This document shows, piece after piece, positions 34,801 through 45,735 of a stretch of 64,000 nt of DNA; position 1 is the stretch's first letter; each line of letters begins with the position of its first letter. The notes beneath the pieces are model-generated. The model searched no databases, was not told the DNA's origin, and saw nothing but the letters and a program-made list of their open reading frames with translations. The position numbers and the translations under genes were made by a program. The stretch is from VGTK01 sp046327915 (GTDB taxonomy: Bacteria > Desulfobacterota > Binatia > UBA12015): assembly GCA_046327915.1 (NCBI GenBank), contig JAXLXO010000012.1, positions 1 through 64,000 on the forward strand, read 5' to 3'.

Positions 34801-35059
34801 TGACGGCCCTGGAGCGCGGCTGATCCTGCTGCAGGCGAAGGCGGCGCCGCGGTGGCGGAAATCGAGGCCTACCAGCGTCCTCGCGCTCGGCGCGAGCCAT
34901 GGCCTCACCAGCTACGCCGCGATCGCGCGCTATCACCCGCGACTGTCGCCGAGCTTCCTCGGGGATCAGCGGCAGAGGCCGCAGCGAGCCTGGCGTGCGC
35001 GTGCGGAGTTCGAGGCGATGGGCGCGGTGGGCTGGGTGCGGCGGACGACCGCCGCCTGA
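31845..35059 (+). pseudogene. Class III adenylate/guanylate cyclase-AAA ATPase-TPR protein (frameshifted from ~32.92 kb)
   Basis: The first ~355 codons are intact. They encode a zinc ribbon (Cys17, Cys20, Cys31, Cys34), a class III cyclase domain (metal Asp64 in MFADVQGSM, second Asp in FTGDGIMALFGAP) and the P-loop GEVGVGKS of an AAA domain. From about 32,920 the frame breaks repeatedly, yet the continuing protein is readable across frames: VVLIEDAHGLDEAS (Walker B), SHGNPFFMEELV, VLQAASVLGRTFSPDLLYRV and helical TPR-like parts to a stop at 35,057. Total length would be about 1,070 aa, normal for this family. The indels are probably sequencing errors. It likely makes cAMP in response to a signal. 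Confidence 0.75.
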
Positions 35060-35102
35060 ACGGGCTGGGCTACCGGAATGAGCGCGGCGAGCCGTCCCTG
35101 GC

Positions 35103-36755
35103 ATGACCGGCATGAAGAGCGGCGAGACCCTGCGCGCAGCCTGGAGCGCACGCCGGGCGCCGTCGACGAGGGGCGGCTGCGGCTGCTGTACGAGCTGGGC
35201 TGCGCCTTCGCGGAGCGCACCGAGCTCGACGAGCTGATCCTGCTCGTGGCGGCCGGTGCCGCGAGGCGCTGCGCGCATGGCGCGGCCGTGCTGTTGCTCG
35301 ACCCGAAGACCGACGAGCTCTACTTCCGTACGTGGCGCAGGAGCGGCCGTCGGTCGCGGCGGAGCTGTTGCGCACGCGCTTCCCGGCGCACCCTCGGCGT
35401 CGCGGGAAACGTCCTGCAGTCGGGACGCGCGCGCGTCGACGACGCATCGGCAGCGCCGCAGTTCTACCGCCAGGCCGACTGGCGCACGAACTCGCGCACC
35501 GGACTGATGCTCACTGGTGCCGCTGTCGACGCGCCACGGATGCATCGGCGTCATCCAGGTCGTGAACCAGCGCGGCGGACGGCGCTTCTCCGACGAGGAC
35601 CTGTCGTTCCTCGAGATGCTCGCCGCGAGCGTCTCGGTCGCGATCGAGAACGCGCCCTTACGCGTACATGCGCGCCTTCGCACGCCGACCTCCAGGAGCA
35701 GGTCGCGTCGCGCTCGCCAGGACCCCGCACGGTACTGATCGCCTGGCGGAACATCGTCGGCTCGAGCAAGCCATGCGCGAGGCCGTGCGGCCTGGGCGAG
35801 CGCGGCGGCGTCGCTGATCGCGGTGCCGATCGAGGGCGACCGGAACCGGCAAGGAGCTCGGCGGCGCGGCATCCACGACGCGAGGCCTGGCGCGCGGCGC
35901 GCGCCGTTCGTGGCGATCAACTGCGGCGCGCCTACCAGACGCTTCTCGGTGCCGAGCTGTTCGCCGGGTCACCGGCGCGGCGCGTTCACGGCGCGGTCTG
36001 TGGGACTGCCAGGACAATGGAGGCGGCGGCGGGCGGCACGATCCTGCCCTCGACGAGGTCGGCGAGCGCTCTCGATGCAGGTCGGCTTGCTGCGTGTCCT
36101 GCAGGAGAGCGAGATCCTGCCGGTCGGCGAGACGCGCGTGCGCGGAAGGTCGACGTGCGCGTCATCCTTGCTGACGAACCGCGATCTGCAGGCCGAGGTG
36201 AAGCGCGGCGCCTTCCGCTGGATCTACCACTGGCTCGCCGGATTCCTGATCCTTCTGCCGGCGCTGCGCGAGCATCGAGGACGCCGCGGCACTCGCGGCG
36301 TTCATTCACGGGGATCGGCGCGCGCCTCGACGTGGCCTGATCGGGATCGACCCGGCGGCCTCGACCTGCTGGTGCGGCTCGACCTGGCCCGGTAACGTCC
36401 GCGAGCTGGTGGACTGATCGAGCCGTGCCGTGGCACTGCTCGGGACCGGGCTGCGCATCCGGCGCGAGCACCTGTCGGACAAGCCGGCAGGGCGCGGCGC
36501 CGTCGGTCCACGTGCAGCCGCTGCCACCCCCGCCGGCACGTCCGCGGCGGGTGGCGCCGGGCGCCGTCGCGGACGCCCGGCGCCGCGGCGCGCGACGCGC
36601 ACGGTGCCGTTGCGCGAGGCGTGCGGCATTCGAGGAGCGCTACATCGAGGACGCCGCGCGCGCACGGCGCACGCATGCGCGCGGCGGCGACGCTCTGGTC
36701 TGTCCCGGGCGATGCTGCACAAGCGCCTGCGCGTGATGCGCGGACGCTGGCGTAG
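35103..36755 (+). pseudogene. GAF-AAA+ sigma54-dependent regulator (frameshifted)
   Basis: Translating across frames gives a GAF domain (RLLYELGCAFAERTELDELI, HGCIGVIQVVNQRGGRRFSD, DLSFLEMLAASVSVAIENA). A sigma54 AAA+ domain follows: PFVAINCGA, a GAFT-like motif near 35,980 (HRRGAFTARSVG), LLRVLQESEILPVGETRVR and KVDVRVILATNRDLQAEVKRG. The end is a Fis-type helix-turn-helix (LLGLSRAMLHKRLRVMRGRW). The start ATG at 35103 is tentative. At least ten frame changes occur in 1.6 kb. If the indels are errors, this is a ~550-aa enhancer-binding regulator for sigma54 promoters. The neighbouring cyclase suggests a shared signalling unit. Confidence 0.7.
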
Positions 36756-38293
36756 TCGCGGCGCCCAGCGGGTCAGGCGCAGGGAACGCGTCGAACAGGC
36801 GCTTGACGGTCGGGCGGTGAGGCGCGCGGTTGTACGCGTCGCCGGCCTTGCGGATCAGCTCGGCCTGGGTCGGGTAGGGATGATCACGCTCGCCAGCGTG
36901 CCCAGCCTGATCTGCCCACGATCGCGAGCGCGAGCTCGCCGATCATCTCGCCTGCATGGCGCGCGACGATCGTGCCGCCGACGATCTCGTCGCCGCCCTT
37001 GCGGACATGGATCTCGACGAAGGTAGTCCTCCTCGCCGTCGGCGAGCGCGCGGTCGACGTCGCGCATGTGCACCCGTGAAGGTGTCCACCGCGATCCTGC
37101 GCCTCGGCCTCGTAGCGTACAGCCCACGTGATCTGGCCAGGTACCACGGCATGGAGGCGCCGAGAGCTTCTTCCTCCCGAAGAAGAGCGCGTTCTGGATG
37201 ACGACCTGCGCCGCGAAGTCGGCGGCGGGGGTGAACTGGTGCGCGCAGACGTCGCCCGCGGCGAAGATGCGGCGGATTGTCGCGCAGATGGCCGTCGACG
37301 TACACCAGGCTGCGCGTCCAGGCGACGCCGATGCGGTCGAGGGCCGAGCCCGCGACGTTCGGTGCGCGCCCCGCGCCGACCAGGATCGCGTCGACGACGG
37401 TCTCGCCGTGCGCGCGTCGCCGGAGGTCCACGAGCAATTCCTCGCACCGCCGCGCCGCGCGATTCCGGTGATCGTCGCGCTGAGCGCGAGGCGGATGCCG
37501 TCGCGCACACGAACGCCTGCTGCATGACCGCCGCGGCGTCGGGATCTCGCGGTTCAGCACGTGCGGCGAGTCGTGCAGCAGGACGACCTCGCTGCCGAGA
37601 CGCGGAACGCCTGCGCGAGCTCGCAGCCGATCGGGCCCGCGCCGATCACGGCGAGGCGCGCCGCGGCAGTTGCGGTGAGCGTGAACACGCCCGTTCCTCG
37701 TCAGGTAGCCCGCTTCCTCGGCCAGGCCCGCGATCGGAGGTGCGGCGGCGCGCCGTCGCACTCTACGGCGCGCCGGAGTGCAGCGCGCGACCGCCGCCGA
37801 CCTCGATGAAGCTGTCCGCGGACGCGAAGCGCGCCGTGCCGAGGAAGACGTCGACGCCGAGCTCGTCGCGGAAGCGTCGCGCGGAATCGTGGTGCGAGAT
37901 GCGCGCGCGGATGCGGCGCAGCCGCTCCATGACCGCGGCGTTTCGGCGGACGGCGTCGGCCGCGGGGAAGCCGAGCCCGGCCGCACCACGCACGTCGCCG
38001 ACCACGCGACGAGCGGATCAGGCATTTCCTGATGGCACGCATCCGACGCCCAGGCAGTCGCCGCCCATCAGTTGGGCCTCGACCAGCGCGATCTTCGCGC
38101 CGAGACCCGCGGCGCCGGCGGCGGTGACGAGCCTGGCGGTGCCCGCGCCGAGGACGACCAGGCTGTAGCGGCCTGTCGGCTCGGGGTTCGCCTCGTCGGC
38201 GGATGGACTCCGCGAGGTGAGCTCGCGGTCGGCAGCGTCGTCGGGCAGGCGAGGGCCGGCGTGCAGGGTGAAGGCTGGTCCGGCTGTGCTCAC
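36750..38293 (-). pseudogene. Mercuric reductase-like flavoprotein disulfide reductase (frameshifted)
   Basis: The minus strand encodes, in shifting frames, a class I pyridine nucleotide-disulfide oxidoreductase. The FAD-binding start reads YSLVVLGAGTARLVTAAGAA, followed by the redox-active pair GGDCLGVGCVPS (CxxxxC). Further parts are an NAD-binding region, the FAD-closing segment IFAAGDVCAHQFTPAADFAA and the dimer domain (MRDVDRALADGEED, GGTIVARHAGEMIGELALAI, RPTVKRLFDAF). This grouping is annotated as mercuric reductase-like, but no C-terminal vicinal Cys pair or mer genes are visible, so the substrate is open. The GTG start at 38293 and the 3' end are approximate. Confidence 0.68.
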
Positions 38294-38573
38294 TCGCCTG
38301 CTCCGTCCTTCCGGCGCGTCGCGCCCGCCCACGCGGACCGCATCCTTGAATCACGCGTCCATCCCCGACACTTCTTGATCGTTCCCCCGGCTCTTCGCCA
38401 CGAGCCGCCGAGCGTATCACGCTGCATGCGACACCGCGCAAGGCCCAGCGCATCGGATGCGAGGCGGTTTCATCCGCAACGGCAGCCTGGGGGCAAATGG
38501 GGTACTGCTGGAGTCCTGTTCGCCTCGTGCCGATGAAACACTGTCGGTCGGGCATCCTGCTGGAGAGTGCGCA

Positions 38574-39708
38574 ATAGCGAATCCGTTGGTTGAGGTTCAG
38601 AAGTTCGGTCAGGAGCATCTGGTACGACAACATCCGCCGCGGAATCATCACCTCCGGGCAGCTCCAGTCGATGGTCGACAACGACGGTTCAAGCTGGGCA
38701 TCACGTCGAACTGGGCGATCTTCGAGAAGGCGGTCGTCGGCAGCCACGACTACGACCAGGCGATCAAGGCGCTGGTCGGGCAGGGCGTCGCGTCGTCGGT
38801 GGACGTCTACGAGCGGCTCTGCCATGGAGGATATCCAGTGGGCCGCCGACGTCATGCACCCGCGCATGAGCGCACCAACGGCCGTGACGGCTATGCGGAA
38901 AGCTCGAGGTCGCGCCGTCGCTCAACACACCAAGGGTACCGAGTACGCGCGCCGCGCGGGCGACCATCGGCCGCGAACGTGCTGACCGTCTCCGCACGCC
39001 CGAGGGCATGCAGGCGATCCAGACCCTGATCGGCGAGGGCATCAGCATCAACGTGACGCTCCTGTTCGCGGTCGACGCCTACGCCGCGAGGCCTGCGCGA
39101 GGCGTACATCGCGGGCCCGAGAAGTACGTCCAGAGCGGCCGCAACCTGCAAGGTCGCGCGTCGAGCTTTTCATCAGCCGCATCGACACGCTGGTCGACGA
39201 GCGGCTCAAGGCGTCGCCGACAAGGCGGGCGACGCCGCGAAGAAGCAGATCGAGGACTCTACGGCAAGGTCGCGATCGCCAACGGCATCGTCGCCTACGA
39301 GCTACAAGCGCATCATCGCGGGCGATCGCTGGAAGGCGCTGGCGGCGCGTGCGCCGCAGATGCAGCGTGCGCTGTGGGCGAGCACCAGCACGAAGAACCC
39401 GGCCTACCCGAAGACCATGTACGTCGACGACCTGATCGCGCCGAGCACTGCCGTCAATACCATCCCCGAGGAGCATCTTCGTCGAGTACCGCAAGAGCGC
39501 AAGCCGCACGCGTGGCTCTGGTCGCCGACTGGACGAAGACGCTCGCCGCCGCGAAGGAGACGATGAAGTCCTCGAGGCCGTCGGCATCTCGATGAAGGAC
39601 GTGACCGACACGCTGCTCAAGGAAGGCATCAAGAAGTTCATCGATCCCTTCAACGAGCTGATCGACTCCATCGAGAAGAAGCGCCGGACGCTCCAGGCTC
39701 CTCCTTGA
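38574..39708 (+). pseudogene. tal: Transaldolase (frameshifted)
   Basis: Transaldolase, converting sedoheptulose 7-phosphate and glyceraldehyde 3-phosphate in the pentose phosphate pathway. Readable blocks are NPLVEVQKFGQ, IRRGIITSGQLQSMVDND, GITSNWAIFEKAVVGSHDYD, MEDIQWAADVMHP, EGISINVTLLFAVDAYAA and WASTSTKNPAYPKTMYVDDL, spread over three frames. Clear indels include an extra G near 38,617, a lost T near 38,688 and an extra T near 38,820. The expected ATG reads ATA at 38574 (SD GGAGAG present). The segment that should carry the Schiff-base Lys (near 38,985) is itself damaged. It heads the tal-tkt-gnd-zwf-glk run. Confidence 0.78.
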
Positions 39709-39773
39709 GTCCGCCCGCGGCGTCGAACGCTGCCGGCGGGGTGACCCGGCGGTGGTGGAGAGGTGGCGAGACG

Positions 39774-42075
39774 ATGGCGCAGCAGACGGACGCGCGGAGA
39801 AGGGCGGGCGGCGGCAGGCCCGGTGTGCGGCCCGGCGCGCGTCGGCGCCCCGCTGCACGTCGGGTTCGAGGCCAGCGAGCTGGTGATCGGCGGACTGTCG
39901 ATCGACTCACCTGCATCAACACCATCCGCACGCTGTCGATGGACGCCGTGCAGGCGGCGAACTCGGCATCCGAACGCCGATGGCGCTCGCGCCTGTCGCA
40001 TACGCTGGGTGTGGCAGCGCTACCTCCGCTTGATCCTGGAGGATCTGGATCTGGCCGAACCGCGACCGCTCGCGGTGGCCACGAATGCCGCCTCGATGCT
40101 GTCTACTCGATGCTGCACTTGACGGGGTCAAGGCGGTCAACGCGAGTACGAAAGCGTCGCGCTGCCGGTCACGCTCGATGACCTGAAGCGCTTCCGCCAG
40201 CTCGACTCGAAGTGCCCGGGTCATCCCGAGTACCGCTGGACGTTCAGTCGAGACCACGACCGCCTGCTCGGGCAGGGCGTGGCGACCAGCGTGCTCGGCA
40301 TGGCGATCGCCGGCAAAGTGGATGGCGTCGTAGCTCAATCGCCCCGCTACACGATGTTCGACTACGACGGTACGCCGCTCTGCGGCGACGGCTGCCCCAT
40401 GGAGGGCATCTCGAACGAGTGCGGCGTCGCTCGCGGGGCACCCGCGTCTCTCGAACTCTGCTGGATCTACGATAACAACCACATCACGATCGAGGGCCAC
40501 ACCGTGCCTGCGTTCAGCGACGACGTCGCGACGCGCTTCGTCGGCCTGGCTGAACGCTCGCGCGTCGGCGACGCGAACGACCTCGAGGATGCTGTCGCGC
40601 GCCATCGACGTCTTCATGGGCGACCAGCGACCGGACTGACGCTGATCATCGTCGATAGCCACATCGGCTGGGGCGCGCCGAACAAGCAGGACACGTCGGC
40701 GGCGCACGGCGAGCCGCTCGGCGAGGACGAGATCCAGGCCGCGAAGCGCACCGCTGGCTGGGCCTGAGGACGCGAAGTTCTATTCCGCCCGCGCGAGGAG
40801 TTCGCGCGCGGCATCGGCAAGCGCGCCGTACGCTGCGCGACGAGGATGGCGTCGTTCAAGCGCTACCGGAAGCAGTTCTCAGTGGCTCGCTGACCAGCTC
40901 GACCTGCGCCGCAGCACCGCCGGCTGCCCGCATTGCCGACAAGGACTCGCCGGTCTTCCCGCCGGACCAAGGGCTCGCGACCCGCGACTCGTCGGGCAAG
41001 GTGCAGAACGCGCCTGCGAAGAACCTGCCGTGGCTGATCGGCGGCGCGGCGGATCTCGCACCGTCGACCTCGCGACGCGCTTGACGTTCGACGGCGCCGG
41101 CGACTTCGAGGCCGGTTCCTACGGCGGACGCAACATGCACTTCGGCATCCGCGAGGGCACGCGCCATGGGCGCGTGCTCAACGGCATGAGCCTGTCGAAG
41201 GTCTGTCCGTTCGGCTCGGGCTTCCTGATCTTCTCCGACGAGCGGGCCGTCCCGCGATCCGGCTCGCGGCGCTGATGGAGATTCCGGTCGTTCACGCGTT
41301 CACGCACGACTCGATCGGACTCGGCGAGGACGGTCCGACGCACCAGCCGGTCGAGCAGCCGTCGCTGCGCGCGATTCCGGACTGATCACGATCCGTCCGG
41401 GTGATGCGAACGGGAGGTGACGGAGGCGTGGCGCGTGGTCTCCAGGCAGCTGCGGCACGATCCGGCGCTGCCGGATCCTGGAGCCGCTGCACCCCGCTTG
41501 ACGCCGGACTGCGTGAAGTTCGCGCCGGCCAGCGGCCTCGCGAAGGAGGGCGTACGTGCTCGCGGGCACGCGAGCGGCGGCTCGGAAGACGCCCGAGGTG
41601 ATCCCCATTTGAACCGGGTGCAGCGAGGTCTCGCTCTGCGTCGAGGCGTACCAGCGGCTCGTCGCCGACGGCGTGCGCGCGCGTCGCCGGCATGCCGTCG
41701 CGGAGCTCGAGCGCCGCAGCGCTACTGGGTGACGGCGTGCTGCTGCCCGAGGTGACGGTACGCGTGTCGGTCGAGCAGGCGTCGACGTTCGGCTGGGAGC
41801 GCTGGTCGGCTCGACGGGCGCGACGATCGGCATGCGCACCTTCGGTGGCGTCGGCGCCGATCAAGGATCTGGTGCAGAAGTTCGGCTTCACCGTCGACGC
41901 CGCGGTCGCGGCCGCGCTCGAGCAGGCCGACGCCGCGCAGCCGGCGGAAGGCGGAAGGTGCCGAAGACGGCGGGCGCGCCGTGGCGAAGAAGGTCGCTGC
42001 GGGCGGGAAGAAGCCGGCCGCGCGCGGATGCGCGAAGGCCGGGCGGCGGCACGCTGGGCGAGCGGCACGCCATGA
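39774..42075 (+). pseudogene. tkt: Transketolase (frameshifted)
   Basis: Transketolase, the thiamine-diphosphate enzyme of the non-oxidative pentose phosphate branch. Blocks recognisable across frames: INTIRTLSMDAVQAANS, LCGDGC-MEGISNE (ThDP motif), CWIYDNNHITIEGHT, LIIVDSHIGWGAPNKQDT, GGRNMHFGIRE, FSDDSIGLGEDGPTHQPVEQ-like, SVEQASTFGWERW and KDLVQKFGFTVDAAVAAAL. ATG 39774 has GAGAGG upstream. The corrected C-terminus appears to end in a Lys/Ala/Arg-rich tail (VAKKVAAGGKKPAARG) stopping at 42,073-42,075. Length of about 765 aa is slightly long because of this tail. The numerous 1-base indels are most likely sequencing errors. Confidence 0.8.
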
Positions 42076-42096
42076 CGGGCAGCGAAGGAGGTAATC

Positions 42097-43099
42097 GTGC
42101 AGCTGGGGATGATCGGTCTGGGTCGATGGTCAACATCGTCAAGCGCTCGATGCGCGCCGGGCATACCCGCGTGGTGTACACCTTGAACGCCAAGGCGGTC
42201 GCGGATCTCGGCCGGCGAAGGCGCGATCGGCGTCGTCGCTCGACGAGTTCGTGCAGAAGCTGGAGAAGCCGCGCGCGACGTGGATCATGGTCCTCGCGGC
42301 GGTCACCGAATTCGGTGATCAACGACCCGGCCGAAGCACTCGAGAAGGGTTATCGTCATCGATGGCGGCAATCGCGCCCGTGACGACCGACGCTGCGCGA
42401 AGGAGCTGCAGCCGAAGGGCCTGCACTACGTCGATCGCGGGAACGAGCGGGGTGTCTGGGTCTCGACCGCGGCTACTGCCTGATGATCGGCGGCGAGAAG
42501 CACAGATCGTCGAGCACCTCGATCCGATCTTCCGCACGATCGCGCCCGGTCGCGGCACCATCGAGCGCACCGCGGGGTCAGCGAGAAGCTCGGCGGCACC
42601 GCCGAGGACGGCTACCTGCACTGCGGTCCGGCCGGTGCGGGCCACTTCGTCAAGATGGTCCACACCATCGAGTACGGCATCATGGCCGCGTTCGCCGAAG
42701 GCTTCGATCCTGAAGAGCGCCGACATCGACACGCGCCCGACGGCGGTGGATGCCGAGACGGCGCCGCGCATGAACCACGACCTCGACTACACGATCAACG
42801 TGGCCGACGTCGCGGAGGTTCAGCGCCGCGGTGGCAGCGTCGTCGGCTCGTGGTTGCTCGATCTCGCGGCGATCGCGCTCGCGAAGAGCCCTGACCTCGA
42901 GGAGTTCAGCGGCCGCGTCCGACTCGGCGAGGGACGCCGACGATCATGGCGGCGATCGAGGAGGCGGTGCCGTGCGAGGTGCTCGGCTCCTCGGCGCTGT
43001 ACTCGCGCTTCCGCTCGCGGCAGGACCACGTTCGCCGAGAAGGTGTGCTCCGCGATGCGCTACCAGTTCGGCGGCACCGAGCGTCCGACCGGAGGCTGA
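42097..43099 (+). pseudogene. gnd: 6-phosphogluconate dehydrogenase, short decarboxylating type (frameshifted)
   Basis: Makes ribulose 5-phosphate, CO2 and NAD(P)H from 6-phosphogluconate. GTG 42097 follows a perfect SD (AAGGAGG). The Rossmann start QLGMIGLGRM is followed by RSMRAGHTRVVYTLN, the substrate region AGAGHFVKMVHTIEYGIMAAFAEGFD and the C-terminal segment FAEKVCSAMRYQFGG. The span fits the ~330-aa single-domain form (GndA/YqeC type), not the ~470-aa E. coli type. Several indels break the frame. It lies 21 bp after the transketolase stop. Confidence 0.8.
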
Positions 43100-43163
43100 T
43101 GTCCGCGACGCCGGCCGCGGGCGGCCGCGAACTGGATGAGCGCTGCCCTGACAGGAGACCACG

Positions 43164-44700
43164 ATGGCGGAAGCCGAGGACGTGCACCTCGCACCCTGAG
43201 CCTCGGGCGGATCACGCCCGAGCTCAACACGGCCGGTGATCTTCGGCGCGCGGGTGACCACGCGCCGCAAGCTGCTGCTGGCGGTGTGGAACCTGAAGCT
43301 CGACGGTCTCCCGCCGGAGAACTTCGCGGTATCGGCCTTGACGCGCCGCGACTGGGACGATCAGGCGTTCCAGCGGGTGCGAAGGAAGCGGTGGCTAAGT
43401 ACTCGCGCCGCAAGCTCGACGAGGCGAAGTGGCCTGAGTTCGAGAAGGGCCTCTTCCAATTCGGAAGGGCGCGTTCGACGATCCGGAGGCGCACGCGGAG
43501 CCAGGCGAAGCTCGACGAGATCGACGGCGAGCGCGGCATCCTGGGGAACCGCGCCGCCCACGCCATCTCGATCCCGCCTGCTGCTCGACCGCGACCTGCG
43601 TCGACCAGCTGGGAAGGCCGGGCCTGTCGAGTCGCCTGATCCCGATCGTCCCTTCACGCGCATCATCGTCGAGAAGCCGATCGGGCACGACCTCGAGAGC
43701 GCCGCGCATCAACGACGACGTCGCGCGCGTGTTCGACGAGAAGCAGGTCTTCCGCATCGACCACTATCTCGGCAAGGAGACCGTGCAGAGCCTTCCTGGT
43801 GGCCGCGCTTCGCGAACTCGATCTTCGAGCCGCTGTGGAACCAGGTGGCATCGATCACGTGCAGATCACGGTGTCCGAGGAAGAGGCGGCCGGCACGCGC
43901 GCCGGCTACTACGAGGAGGCGGCAGCGCTGCGCGACATGGTGCAGAACTACATCCTCCAGCTCCTCTGCCTGACGGCGATGGAGCCGCCCTGGTCGATGT
44001 CGGCCGACGTCGTGCGCGACCAGAAGATGGTGTGCTGAACTGCCCGCGGCCGATCCTCGCCGACGCGCGGATCGACGAGCACGTCGTGCGCGCGCAGCAT
44101 GGTCCGGGCAAGCACCACGGCAACGAGGTGCCGGGCTACCGGCGCGAGGATCGCGCTGGGTCGGACTCGACCACTTCGAGACCTACGTCGCGATCAAGGC
44201 GTGGATCGACAACTGGCGCTGGGCCGGCGTGCCCTTCTACCTGCGCACCGGCAAGGCGCTGCCGGGAAGCGGGCGAGCGAGATCGTGCGATCCAGTCTCG
44301 CCGGTGCCGTCGATTCTCTTCAACGCACAGGCGGGCCGCGCTCGAGTCAACGCTGGTGCTGCGCATCCGGCCCGACGAGGGCCTGTCGCTGCAGATCGTC
44401 ACCAAGGCGCCGGGTCCGCGGGTACGCATCTCGCCGGTGCAGATGGACTCCAGCACGGCGAGGCATTCGGCGACGAGTCGCCTGAGGCGTACGAGCGCCT
44501 GCTGCTCGACGTCATGGCCGGCGACGCGACGCTCTTCATGCGACGCGACGCGGTCGAGGCGTCGCGGGCCTGGGTGACCGCATCCTCGACGCGGAAGAAG
44601 AGCGGCGCGCGCTGGCTGCCGGAGTACGCGGCCGGGTCGGGACCGGTCGAGGGTGACAGGCTGATCGAGAACGACGGGTCGCAAGTGGCGCGAGGTGTGA
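43164..44700 (+). pseudogene. zwf: Glucose-6-phosphate 1-dehydrogenase (frameshifted)
   Basis: First enzyme of the oxidative pentose phosphate pathway. ATG 43164 has AGGAGA upstream. Readable blocks are VWNLKLDGLPPENFAV, SPDPDRPFTRIIVEKPIGHD, the catalytic signature RIDHYLGKETVQ (43,756-43,790), FANSIFEPLWNQ, LQLLCLTAMEPPWSMSADVV, WRWAGVPFYLRTGKALP, RVRISPVQMD and SPEAYERLLLDVMAGDATLF. The natural end, NDGRKWREV plus stop at 44,698-44,700, appears after removing one extra G. Corrected length is about 510 aa, typical of the family. Confidence 0.82.
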
Positions 44701-44707
44701 TCGCTGC

Positions 44708-45735
44708 GTGAAGGCGGATGGAACGGAGACCATCGTCGCGGCGACCTCGGCGGCACGACGCTGCCTGCGCTGTACCACGAGAAGAACGGACGCTCGCGCT
44801 GCTGCGACGCGTCGTATCCCAGTCGCGGTCACCAGATGTTCGAGGAGATCCTCGATGCGTTCCTCGCGGCGGGTCTGGCGTGAGACCATCGATGCGGCGT
44901 GCTTCGTCGCCGGTCCCGTCGCCGATGGCCGCGTGCAGACGACGAATCTGCCCTGGCTGCTCGACGAGCGCGCGCTTGCGCGTCGCGGCTCGGCACGCCC
45001 CGCGTCAAGCCGCTGAACGACCTCGAGGCGACGGCGCATGGCATGCTGCACCTGCCGCCGTCCGACGTCGCGAGTCTGGCATCTGGGCGACGCCGACGCG
45101 TCAAGGCCACATCGCGGTGATCGCCGCGGCATGGCCTCGGCGAGGCGTACTGGGACGGCAAGGACTACCACCTGATCGCCTCGAGGGCGGACACGCCGAT
45201 CGCGGCGCGCAACGACGACGAGGCCGGACTTCTGCGCTGGCCTGCGCAGAAGGTCGGCGGACACGTGAGCTACGAGCGCGTGCTCTCCGGCCCCGGGCTC
45301 TTCAACGGTCACCAGGACGCCTGCGCGACGACGGGGCTGTTCCCGAGTCGGCCGCGCTGAAGGCGGAGCTGCAGGGCGGCGGCGGTGACCCGAGCGCAGC
45401 GGCGGTGGTGGTTCCGCGCGCGCGCGCGCGGGTCGCGGCGCGTTGCAGCACGTTGCTGCGCAGACCCGCTGCTCGCGACGGTGCGCTGGATCTCCTTCTG
45501 CGAGATCTACGGTGCGGAGGCCGGCAACATGGCGCTGCGCTGCCTGACCGGCGGCGTCTATCCCGGCGGCGGCATCGCGCCATGATCCTGCCCGCGCTGC
45601 AACGCCTTCGTGAAGGGCTACCTCGCGAAGGGTCGCTTCGAGAAGCTGCTGCACGACATTCCAGTGCACGCAGCCGCTCGAGGCCGCGCACGGCGCTGCT
45701 CGGCGCGGCGAACTTCGCGCTTCGGCTTCGACGCC
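44708..45735 (+). pseudogene. glk: Glucokinase (frameshifted)
   Basis: ATP-dependent glucose phosphorylation. From GTG 44708 the corrected start reads ETIVAGDLGGTT with LALYHEKNG, followed by SFEEILDAFLAAG-like, CFVAGPVADGRVQTTNLPWL, VKPLNDLEATAHGMLHLPPS, GHIAVIAAGTGLGEAYWDGK, HLIASEGGHAD (sugar contact), RVLSGPGLFN, NMALRCLTGGVYPGGGIAP and FEKLLHDIPVHA. The 3' end is uncertain because no stop follows the expected GAANFALR in frame. It starts eight bases after zwf, so G6P made here would feed the shunt directly. Confidence 0.78.

Noticed and set aside
36750..38293. A mercury resistance operon
   Set aside because: No merR, merT or merP and no C-terminal vicinal Cys pair were seen; the flavoprotein only belongs to the same superfamily.
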